Positions 1 to 11,635 of a stretch of DNA of 64,000 nt are shown here, in pieces. Below the pieces are notes generated by a model. That model ran no database searches and was not told the origin of the DNA. It worked only from the letters and a program-made list of their open reading frames with translations. Position 1 is the stretch's first letter. Each line of letters opens with the position of its first letter. Location: the NCBI RefSeq assembly GCF_021018895.1, contig NC_079383.1, positions 22,876,853-22,940,852 of the forward strand, written 5' to 3'. Position numbers and translations under genes: made by a program. Source of the stretch: Seriola aureovittata (Eukaryota > Chordata > Actinopteri > Carangiformes > Carangidae).

Positions 1-75
1 ATACTAGTTTTAGCCATGCTAGTTTTAACCATGCTAATTTTAACCATGCTAGTTTTAGCCATGCTAGTTTTTGTC
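1..75. repeat. 15-bp minisatellite
   Basis: About five copies of a 15-bp unit, consensus CCATGCTAGTTTTAA, run from the left edge. The array probably continues outside the window. Confidence 0.85.
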
Positions 76-158
76 CACAGAGGATGAATCCCTCTGATCC
101 TCTGACTTTCCATCTAGCGCCACCATGAGGTTTGTGGTTTTGAGTGAACATTTATTAT

Positions 159-219
<61 letters not shown>

Positions 220-800
220 ACACACACACTTCTTTTTTTTATATCTAAACTCCAGTTGTCACTGCAGCTCTGTCTGCAAGCCTCAGATAAGCAGCAGCAC
301 AGGTCACCTCGCCTCGCCTGCTTTATTTTTAGTTTTGGCCTCCAGCCTGTTGGTGTCTGAGCGTCTGAGCCCTCCGACCGAAAACAAACTGACGTCTTTT
401 TGTCCCCCGTCCTCAGATGAGACGAGCTTATGTGGTAAGACTCCAGCACATAGTCACGTTTTTAGAAGGAGATGCTGGAAAAATATGATTGTATGGACTG
501 TGGGAATCTAAAGAAGCGGTTGTTGGTTGATATGTCAACAACTACTGACCCGACTGCCATAAAATTAGCTGTGAATATTCATGGTCTCCAGAGGATGAAC
601 CCTCATTATTTTGGTGACAACCTGAAGTTTCCTCTGGCTGCACCGTGAGGTCAGAAGATCCATATTTCACAAGAAATATCAAAATCCAGTGTAATGAACT
701 TTTAATAAACATGATCATTCCTCGCTTCCCGGAGGATGAACCGTTACAGTTTGGACACTGAATGACTTTTCCTCTAGCGCCTTGAACCTTTGGGACAAAT
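76..800. repeat. Copies of a dispersed teleost repeat (TCTAGCGCC-type)
   Basis: Three related blocks at about 76-140, 590-660 and 725-795 share the phrases GAGGATGAA(T/C)CC, CTCTGACTTTCCATCTAGCG and CACCATGAGGT. The same family appears in the opposite orientation at 14815-15050, 27120-27175 and 57755-57845 (phrases such as GGTGGCGCTA, GTCAGGGGAT, CATCGTCTGGGGACCATGAA). It recurs in fish genomes in my experience; I cannot assign its class. Nothing gene-like is seen in 1-838. Confidence 0.5.
160..216. repeat. (TG)n microsatellite
   Basis: About 28 uninterrupted GT units. Confidence 0.95.
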
Positions 801-838
801 CTAGTTTCAGGATATTTCAGGAGCAGCTGTTGCTTTAC

Positions 839-1795
839 CTGAGGAAGGTGTACTCCTCCTGCTGCAACAGGGACCAGAGGGAGGCCAGCTCTGCTCTGGA
901 GTAACTCTTGTCTCTGTGTTTCAGCTTCTTCCCCCAAAGTCTGGCCAGAGAGCCGTTACTTCCTCCTCCTCCTCCTTCCTCATCCTCGTCCTCCTCAGCC
1001 AGCCCCAGGGAGTTTCGTACCTGAGGTCAGAGGATATTAATATCTACTGTGAACGTTGATGTTTGTCTGATAAGCAGATTTATTAATGTCTGATCAGACT
1101 TACTTCCAGAGTGGCGTAGAAAACCACATCGAGAGGAGAGAGCTCCTCTGCCGTGTCCTGAACAGAGAACAGATTATTGAGAATCATTTCCAGTGTAATT
1201 TGAGTTGGATCTAAATTGAGCAGGTAAATATTAGAAGGCAGACGTCACCTGGTATTCCAGTATTCCCAGTGGCTCGTAGGAGGAGAAGTTCTCCAGTTTG
1301 GACTTGAGGATGATGGGGTTTCCTCTCCAGCGCGCCTCGATCACCTTCTTCCCGTTCTCGTAGTAGAGGCAGCGCTTGTACTCGACGTGGCCGAGCACAC
1401 ACAGATCCTCGCACATGTCCCCCGTCACCGAGCCCTCGCCGAACTCCAGACACTGTGGGACAGAGCAGAGGTGAGAGGTCACTGAACCCTGAACAGCGTC
1501 ACAGGGAGCTTCAACCAGGGAACTGATCCCCAATCAGTGCAGGTGGAGGAGTTCATGACACATCAGTGATGCTGCGGTCGGACCAGGATGACTAAACTAC
1601 TCGAGTCTACATCTGAGTAACGAGAGTTTTTAACTTCAACTAGAGAATAAAGTTAATCTGAGAAAATAAATGAAAATGAATCTTAGTGTGAAACAAGATG
1701 AAAACGACTCGCTGCAACTTCCTGTTTCTGTTGTTCTTTCTCTTCACCTGTGAAAACCTGAAGACGATTTTACATCTGACTGAACACAGTGATGA

Positions 1796-1860
<65 letters not shown>

Positions 1861-2000
1861 TCCTGTGTAGTGTCTGGACAGCTCAGTGTCCAGCAGAGGT
1901 GTGAGGGACGGGGCTGAGGATTAGCGTTGTCCTGGTCGGAGATTACCCGGCTAATCCTCGCTCTGCCCACATTCCAACACAAACATCAGTCAGTGAGGAG

Positions 2001-2059
<59 letters not shown>

Positions 2060-3060
2060 GCTGGACCGGCTCTACACCTGCAGTAATGCAGGCTGTAGCC
2101 CATTAATCTCACCCTGTTTGTGCTTTAAAGAGCAGATTCCACAGAGTCTTTACGGCTCGGTCACACCACAGATCTGCAGAATCACTTTACACTTCAGCCT
2201 CTGGTTTGCACTGTAATCCTGTTTGGCTCAAGTGTCGGTACAGTGGAGAAAAACAAGACTGTGAGGAAGGAGAACCTAAATATGGGAACCTGTGTTGTAG
2301 TCCGGAGAACAATTGTTTCAACAACCTTTTATTTATTGTGTAATTAAGGAATAAAAAGGGGAAAACAGCAGCACAGACTTTATTTTTTACAGTTGTATAT
2401 TTTAGCTTCACTTATTAATGTATTATTTTGGTGGAGATGGAGGTCTGAACGGATTTCAGCTTCATTCGTTTCATTTCCTGCTTTTCTTGTTTCTTATTCA
2501 CTGCTCCACCTGTCCTCCTGCTCACCTGTCCTTCTGCTCACCTGTCTTCCTGCTCCACCTGTCCTCCTGCTCACCTGTCTTCCTGCTCCACCTGTCCTCC
2601 TGCTCACCTGTCCTCCTGCTCACCTGTCCTTCTGCTCACCTGTCTTCCTGCTCCACCTGTCCACCTGCTCCACCTGTCCTCCTGCTCCACCTGTCCTCCT
2701 GCTCACCTGTCCTCCTGCTCACCTGTCTCTTGCTGGATTGTTCCCCTCCCTCTAGATAAACTGGAAGTGTTTTTCCTTATCTCAGTGTTTGTGCTGAAAG
2801 TTAAAGGAGACTCTGCAATTACCCCCCCCCCCCGAGTAATACTTCCTGCCGTCTCACATCACAATGAATGATACTGCTCTGTGAGTGAGTGTGTGTGTGT
2901 GTGTGTGAGTGTGTGTGAGTGTGTGTGTGTGTGAGTGTGTGAGTGTGTGTGTGTGTGAGAGAGTGATATTTGCTGTCAGCATATTAACTGGAAAATTTAG
3001 GTTCATCTTTGGTTACAACCCCAAGCCTGAACATCCCAGCTCTCTGAACACACACACATG

Positions 3061-3122
<62 letters not shown>

Positions 3123-3635
3123 CACACACACTGACAGACTCCTTGTGGTTTGTATCTCAGCATCTGTTCAGGATTCACACTGACGGCTCCGTTCCTTAAA
3201 CTTGAAATATTTGAATCTTGAAGCGTCTTTAATGTCGGGACAACGTGACGTGACGTGACGTGACGTGACGTGACGTGACACGGACTCTCTCTCTCAGAGC
3301 GGGACGAGCAGAGGAATTCTCCCAGCATGCTCGGACATCTGCAGACTGTGGTCTTGATTCCAGCGTGAAGAGTTCTGCAGCTCCTTCACATATCCGCTCT
3401 AATTCCCTGGATTTCCTCCGCCTTGCATCACATCACCCTCTCCAGCTGCTTCCTCCCTGCTCAGTCCTGCAGCCTGCAGAGAGGATCAGCTGTGTGTGTG
3501 TGTGTGTGTGTGTGTGCATAATGTTCTTTAATATCTGTTACAGAACTCAGTGGTTCACACAGGTTTCTTGGAGAGTCAGTGTCACAATTCAGATTAGACT
3601 TTTTTTACTTATTTAAACAATAAATAAAAAAATCA

Positions 3636-3668
<33 letters not shown>

Positions 3669-3675
3669 TTGTGTG

Positions 3676-3714
<39 letters not shown>

Positions 3715-3721
3715 TTGTGTT

Positions 3722-3752
<31 letters not shown>

Positions 3753-6700
3753 TATTGCTGCAGGGACATACAATCCATCCAGGAACATGAAAGAAACTGA
3801 AAAAATTGCCAAAGAAAGTTTCCTTAAACTCCTGATTTGTTTTTTTCCAGCATGAGACATTTAAAAAAGACAGATGGTTGAGAGCTGAGAGAATGTTTCA
3901 CCCTGAGACTGAAACTGGAGCTCGACAGTCTGACTCATCGGGACGTTAAAATGAAGCAGCTTTTCCTGCAGCTGTGAACAGGTGCTGCTCTTCTCTTCTT
4001 TATTCTGCATTTGTTTCAATTTTGGAAAACTGTCCCATTACAAGCAGCGGACCGGTGTCTCAGCAGCGGACCGGTGTCTCAGCAGCGGACCGGTGTCTCA
4101 GCAGCGGACCGGTGTCTCAGCAGCGGACCGGTGTCTCAGCAGCGGACCGGTGTCTCAGCAGCTGACCGGTGTCTCAGCAGCGGACCGGTGTCTCAGCAGC
4201 TGACCGGTGTCTCAGCAGCGGACCGGTGTCTCAGCAGCGGACCGGTGTCTCAGCAGCTGACCGGTGTCTCAGCAGCTGACCGGTGTCTCAGCAGCGGACT
4301 GGTGTCTCAGCAGCTGACCGGTGGATTTCTGGAGCTTTATTCTGGAGGGACGTGGGAGATGATGACGTCATCAGGAAGTGGAAGTGACCCTGACTGATGC
4401 GATGTGCGTTTCACGTCCGTGTGTTCGGACAGGACTCCTCCCTGTGATGTCTGCTCTCTGCATGTCAGTGGATCTGTCTCCGGGTTTCTGGTCCAGGGGT
4501 CGTCGCCCTCTTGTGACGTTGTCGTCTGGAAAGGTCGTCCAGCTCCCGCAGGTGTGTGTGCGCACGTGGACAGATGTTCACGTTCAGGAGTGTGACAGCT
4601 GTGACAGTAAACACAGTCCGCGTCCCGGTGTCGCTCTGATGACCGGCGGCGAGTCCAAAATGAACAACATGGATTCAATTAAGACTCTGTCGGCCGCGTT
4701 CGTCTGAATCTCGTCCCTGTTGATGCTGACGCCAAGTTCCAGAGCGGCTGATTCCTGCCAGCAAACAGCAGAACGATGCAGAGTGTTTATTTGGCCGACT
4801 CCCCCCCGAGCTGACGGCAGGAACAAACGGGTTCAGGAAGCAAATGAGCTCCAGACTGAAGCGCTGAGGTCTGTTAATGAACTGTGGGCAGCGCAGAGCG
4901 AACACACACGTCTGAAACGTCACTGTGACTTTCCATTTTGGAGACTTTTTCCTTTTTCCTCCACTTGGTGTCCAAGAAAAGACGTTTTCCTCCTGCAGCT
5001 GGTTTTCATTCATTCATTCGTCCAGAAGTCACAGTCAACATGAGCAACATGGCTGCTGTCAACAAAATCTCTTTCTCCCTTCTTCCCTACTTATTCTTCT
5101 CTCCTTCCTTCTCTCCTTCCCTTTCTTTCTTCCTTCCATCTTTCCTGTGAAACCCAGACTGGAGCTTCAGGTACGTTTACCTGAGTCCTTCTTGCTCTTC
5201 ACTGAACTCTCTGAGGTTTGATGGTATTTTCTTGATTTCCACTTCATTTCTTAAGATACTTGTGTTTCACTTCAGAGTTTCCAGAACAATCTCAGCTCTT
5301 TCTGTAATGATGCTGCTTGTTCTCTGGACTGTGCAGACAAAGTGCTGTGAACTTAAAGCCCAGTTTTCTGAAGGTCTTCAAGTCTCTTGTGAAAACAAAC
5401 CTTCACTGATGTGGATGAATTAAAGTGTTCACGAAAGTCTCGGGTTTATAACAAGAGCACAACGTGTGAGTAAAGTAGATAAATGCCTAAAATGAACAGT
5501 GTTATAATATATTACAGGCCTTTTATCTCCGCTGTGAGTCGCATTCAGTCTCACAAGAAAATCAAACGGAAAATCAAACGGTTTTCCTTAAACTCTTTCT
5601 CTTTGTGATTCTGTCGTGTCGACGCTTTGACTCCGGTGAGTTTTTCCTCTGGCAGCGGTGAGAGAAAGCTGAGACGTTTCGGACGGTCTCCCTCGCGCTG
5701 AAAGGCGGTCTTTGTTGTCCCGCTCTCACCGTTACATTCCATAACGGTAAAGGCCGAACACACGAGGAACATGAAAACGCCTTAATGACATTCCTGTGTG
5801 TGGCGAGCCCGAAGGCCTCGGCTGAGCGAGCAGCAGCCGACTGAGGAACACAGGTCCAGGCCGAGACGTTTCTGTCTGAACTTGCCAAAGTTGTTGAGGT
5901 TTTTCAGGAATCGGCACGCCGAAGCGCGTCCATGGAAACTCTAATTAAAGATATTTTCTGGGGGAGTAGTGATGTATTATTGCTTTTATTTTCTTTAAGG
6001 CTGAAGAGGCTGAAAGCAGAAGGAAAGCGAATGACAGATGTGAGGTTTTCTCCTCAAACACGCCTGAAGACGTGGATTCGCTGCAGGATGTGGACTGAGG
6101 AAACACAGCGTGGCGGGAGCTTCACTGTTACTTTGAGCACTGTGAATAAGACAACCTGTAAAAGCATTAGTCCCTGGTAGATATATCAACATCAGTACAG
6201 TCTCCACCCTCATCTCAGCCATCACCACCGCTGGATGTGTCAGTGAACGCAGCGTCCAGCTGATGGGAACATCATCAGTGCTGCAGGTGTCATAAACCAA
6301 AGTACTGGACAAACTGAAGTGGGCCTGACGATGATGATGACTGTTAATATCACAGTCTTCCTCTTGGGTCGTAGCAGCTGGTGGAGTCATATAGGGCGCA
6401 GGTGAGACAGGTGTAGGCGGAGCCTGTAGCAGCCCTGAGGACTTTCCATCACCTGAAGTATTTTAAAATCTACCATTGTTTACACACACACATTTCTTCT
6501 TCTTCTTCTTCCCTGTTTTGTTGCTGCAGGTCTGCCAGGTGTCGATCAGTGGAATAGTTTGACCCCATGTGGGTTCAGGTACGACCGTGTACGGCGTGTG
6601 GCCGTCGCTCTGACGTAGGTCACGTAGATTAAACAGACAGCAGGTTTGTTTTGAATGCTGTTTAGCATGCTGTAGCGCTAGTTAGCATGCAGGTCCTTCC

Positions 6701-7575
6701 TGTTTCAACAGTGTCAGACGCCTTTCGTCCTCGCAGCCAAGTCTCTGTAAGCAAAGAGACACGTGGTAAAGGGCGGGGAACAAAAGTTTGATGGGAACTA
6801 AAGTTTACACGGTTGTGTTCTCTGGTGTTTTCCAGAGCGGAGCACTTCTACATTCTGATTGGTCGCCGCCGAATCACGTCATAGCTCATGATCATAAAGT
6901 TGCACGCCGTCAAGAGACGCTGGTGGACGACTTCCTGTCACTTTTACCTTCTCGCCGCTCTCGGTCTGAACGCACAGTAAGTGAGAGGTTTCAGGGGGTT
7001 CACAGTTGTCATGGTAACATGTCGGGGGGGCATCGGGGTCCTGACAGTGCAACTCTGCAAATTTACTCAGAAAGACTTGGTGTCATGGGAGCTGACTACG
7101 CCCTGGCTGCTGCTTCACAAGCGTCTTTGAGTCTCTGACACAGAGGAAGTTTGTGAAGCATCAGTGTGGCCCTCAGCTCTGAAACAGGCTGCAGTGAGTG
7201 ATTCATCACTGGTGACAGGAGGTCAGAGGTCAAGTGCAGTAACGTACAGTTTCCCCACAGGCCTGCGGTGTAAGTCAACACCTCATGAGTTCTCTTGTTG
7301 TGCTGAGCGCCGAGAACAATAGCGTGATTTTTTACAGCCTGTGGGATGTTGGAGGTGTGGGCTGAAAGGCCTGTATTCACCACTGCATGTGCACAGTGTG
7401 TATCTGCACACACACACACACACGCACGCACACACGCGCACACACACACACACACACAGTGTGGGTGGACTGGTTGACCTCAGGGTTAGTTCACTGGAAG
7501 TGTAGGCTGATCTCACAGCTGGTGAGTTCACAGTCGCAGGTCACAACACAGTCTGCATCACTGTCTCTGCTAATG

Positions 7576-7625
<50 letters not shown>

Positions 7626-9155
7626 TCAGTGGTTATCCTCCATCATGAGCAACGAGCAGGTGCCTGTCGGTGACTTAATGAAGCAGAAACACTGGTGGCT
7701 CCTCTGTCAGCTGATAAACGGCTCAGATCTCAGTGTGTGACGGTGCGACTCATAGATTCCTGAGCAGCAGTAATGGCCGACTCACCGACCGGTCCTCGCC
7801 GACGCGGTCGGTGAGGACCGGTCGGGACTCTGGACACGGTCTGATGGTGTCTGGTGGTTAAATGAACTAAGACACTTGTGGAGACTCGCTCTGAGGCTCA
7901 TCAGCAACCTGGAGGCATAAACCTCCACCGACACCGTCAGAGATAAAGCCAATAAAACCAACAAGCCTGGATGTGAACGACTCTCGTAAAACATCATTGA
8001 GCTGAAGCTCTTATCGGCTGCCATCGCCGCTCGCAGGCATCGCTTCATATTCAGACCCGGGGAGGAATATGTAATAACAGTGATTAGAGAAGCGTGTGTT
8101 CAGGCGGCGTCTGTGCAGCACAAACAGTCTGAGTGTATTTACACAGCATTAGTGCGCGCAGCATTAAGAGCTCAGTCCTGTGAACATGTGAACGCACCAT
8201 CTTTGGTCAAACGTTTTCTGAACGTCTCTAAACGTTTAGTGACTGTCGGTGATTAAAGGACCATTAACGTTGTTTTTCCTGTTTCGCCCTTTAACCTCAA
8301 TTTTCCAAAACACGGCGTCAGTTTTTATCTTGACTTTCTTTCTTCTCTCACTTGTTGTTTTCTGTGGAGATTTTCTGCAGATGGATCCATCCAATCAATA
8401 CAAGCAATAAGTCTCCTGTTCTGTCTGCTGGACACTACTTATTTATCTGTATTTTTATCAATAAAGATAATAATAATAATAATGATGAGGATGATGATGA
8501 TGTGCTTCTAAGTGCAGAGCTGCTTTCTTCAACATTCACTTTATTATGGGGTGGTGCGTTCAAGGACTCAACAACGCTGAACCGAAACCCTCAAATCAGA
8601 TTCACATCATTCACTCTTCATGTGGGTTTGACTTTTTGTTTCTTTGCTGAATAATTTTCAGTTTTCTGTTGTCAGAGGGTCCTTAAACGCAACATCAAGG
8701 AGAATTTTAAAAGTTGTTCCTGCTTAAGTAAAAACGAACTAAAATTTTATAAGAGTAAAGTTCATTAATAGAAGATGTTCAGTCTGTGTGACAGAGAGTT
8801 TTAATAGAACTGAAGTCAATTAAAAATGATTTAAAATATTCATTAAAAACCGCAGCAACAAGAACATGTCGGAGAAAGTAACACTAACTCACCTCACACA
8901 GAGCAGCTGCTTCATTCAGCTGCACTCTGTTGCTTTAGCTTCCTGTAGCGAGGCTGAATATTTCATGAGCCGTATAATAGTTTGACACAACGTGACGATC
9001 CGCGAGCGAAGCCGCTTTGTGCTGAGTCGTCTTTTTGGCCGCGGGGTTTTAAAACCTGTCAAAACTCACATTCATCCTCGCAGAGACAACTTAAAGAGAG
9101 CGTGAGGAGGAGGAGGCCTGCATGCAAACTCACAGAGACCACACACACACACACA

Positions 9156-9186
<31 letters not shown>

Positions 9187-11090
9187 TCATGCATTACTAG
9201 CAACAGGAGGAGCGTGGCTCTAGTAAAACTTCTCTGGGCGTCAAACCTCAAAACTTTAAAACCTGTCAAGCTGATATCAACTGTCTGATTCTTAATCCTG
9301 TGGACTTATTCTTCAAAGGCTCAAACTCACAGCTGATCAAACGTCTGCCTTTATTTTATTTTATTTTTTATTTTGTCGGACAGACCGTCCCCCCAAAACT
9401 GCCTTTATTCTGAGTGGTGCTTCTTGCAGATTAAAAACCTTGTTAGTTTGGATATTTTCTGACGCGATGCGAGTTCAGAGCTGCGGTTTGAACACGCGGC
9501 TCAAAGGCGGCGTCTTCGGGGCGAGTGGCGGCTTCACAGAGAATAGCAGAGACGCAGCCGTGTTGTGACCCTGCAGGCCTCCTCGTTGGTATGCAGCTCT
9601 CATCTCCAGCACTGCTGCTCTGTCTTTTAAGTGTCTCTGCTCTCGTCTTATCTGTCCTCTCTTCGCTCGCTCTCTGCCCCCCCCCCCCCCCCCCCCCCCG
9701 ACCTTCTCCTCTCCCTCCCTTTCTTCATCCCGCCGTGCAGCAGACGTGGCTGAATACAGATCAAGAGACCGTGGCGGTGTGTGGACGCTTTCTCCCAATA
9801 ACAGTTTTTGGTTTTTGGAGGATGTGCACGTGTACACAAGCTCCAGTTACTGCAGATAAACCTCCTGTAGGAAAAATCTTTTACATGTAAAGAAAACAAC
9901 GAGCTGAGAGTTTGAACCAGCCGCCACAATCAGCTGCTTTTACTCCAGAGTCTGAGTCAGACGCCGGAGCTGGACCGTCCTCTCCGGGTCGTCTCGGCCC
10001 ACTTTTGTGATCCCATCAGAGTTTGACTGAGACGATTCAAAGAGCAGAAAGAAACTGAAGCAAACGCACTGCAAATACGTCTCCGCTTCATTCCACTTCA
10101 CTCACTTCACTTCCCTTCACCTCACTTCACTTCACTTCCCTTCAGTTATCAGGTGAACTGTGTCAGACCCAGACAGTCTGAACGGAGCCACTTCATTTGT
10201 TTTAGTTCTGAAACATGTGGAACCATCAGGGCACCGAGTGACGTGTTACCATGACAACAACATAAACTCAGCAGGTCGATCTGTGTCTCCCTCTTCCTCT
10301 GACGGTGAACGCTGTGTCTGTTAGTCGAGGTCTGATCGTTGTCAGTGTTTGACGCTAACAGGCTGATAACTGATGAAATTTAGCCAGAGCAGCTAACCGT
10401 TAGCTTCATCCACGTTTCCTCTCAAACGTCGCACTGATCATTTCTGCCGTGAAACAAACCGTAAACTGGCGAAGCTGCGTGATGAACGTCAGAGCACCGT
10501 CTTTCTACCAAACACTGTGAGGCTGTTTTCAGATACAGTCGCTCATCGTTCTGTCGCCGTCCATTTAACGGCCTTTTCTACGGCGGCTCTGAGGGCTCAA
10601 CGCACAACAACCACAACACAACGGACGTGTGGACTGTCACTTCCTCCGTTGTTTCCATCTGAGGCAGAAGCTACGATCAGCTGACGGTTTCATCTGCGTG
10701 TGAGAGGTGTCTGTTTTACAACATCTGGGAACAGCTGGTGTAACCCAGGTGACGATGCTGTGTGCTGTGTCTGTGTGACCTTGGTGTTTGGCTGACAGTG
10801 CCGGACCTCTGACGCCGCAGTGCATTATGGGAACAGAAACCCCATGACCTGTCTGACAGCCAGTTGCCCGGGGCGACAGTCGGAGGAAATCTTGATTGTT
10901 TGCCCAGATCTGTTCAAGTGTGTGTGTGTGTGGTGTGTGTGAGTGTGTGTGTGTGAGTGAGTGTGTGTGTGTATGAATGTGTGTGTGTGTGTGTGTGTGT
11001 GAGTGTGTGTGTGAGTGAGTGTGTGTGTGTATGAGTGTGTGTGTGTGTGTGAGTGTGTGTGTGAGTGTGTGTGAGTGTGTGTGTGAGTGA

Positions 11091-11122
<32 letters not shown>

Positions 11123-11339
11123 GTGATAGTGTGAGTGTTTGTGAGTGTGAGTGAGTGTGTGTGTGTGAGTGTGGTGTGTGAGTGTGAGTGAGTGTGTGTG
11201 TGTGTGAGTGTGTGTGTGTGTGAGTGTGTGTGTGTGAGTGAGTGTGTGTGTGTGTGTGTGAGTGTGAGTGTGTTTGTGAGTGTGAGTGTGAGTGTGTGTG
11301 TGTGTGAGTGTGTGTGTGTGAGAGTGTGTGTGTGTGTGA

Positions 11340-11374
<35 letters not shown>

Positions 11375-11388
11375 TGTGTGTGTGTGTG

Positions 11389-11430
<42 letters not shown>

Positions 11431-11581
11431 TGTGTGTGTGTGAGTGTGTGTGTGTGAGTGTGTGTGTGTGTGTGTGTGTGAGTGTGTGTGTGAGTGTGTG
11501 TGTTGTGTGTGAGTGTGTGTGTGTGAGTGTGTGTGTGTGTGTGTGAGTGTGTGTGTGTGTGAGTGAGTGTGTGTGTGTGTG

Positions 11582-11635
<54 letters not shown>

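Noticed and set aside
161..511. ORFs beginning with Cys-Val or Thr-His runs (also near 1640, 2909, 7096, 11192, 21711, 22219, 35222 and others)
   Set aside because: CA/TG microsatellite translation.
542..937. 131-codon minus-strand ORF
   Set aside because: Overlaps DIPK1-family exon 4 in a different frame and runs through dispersed repeats; the true exon ends at the donor by 839.
2393..2755. Two overlapping ORFs rich in Pro/Ser/Leu/Cys
   Set aside because: Pyrimidine-rich minisatellite, no splice-consistent partner and no family resemblance.
4011..4397. 128-codon ORF and CRISPR-like look of 4043-4323
   Set aside because: 19-bp tandem minisatellite with no spacers; the ORF is repeat translation.
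7785..7825. Rho-independent terminator
   Set aside because: GC hairpin in a vertebrate intron; the bacterial concept does not apply and no U-run follows.
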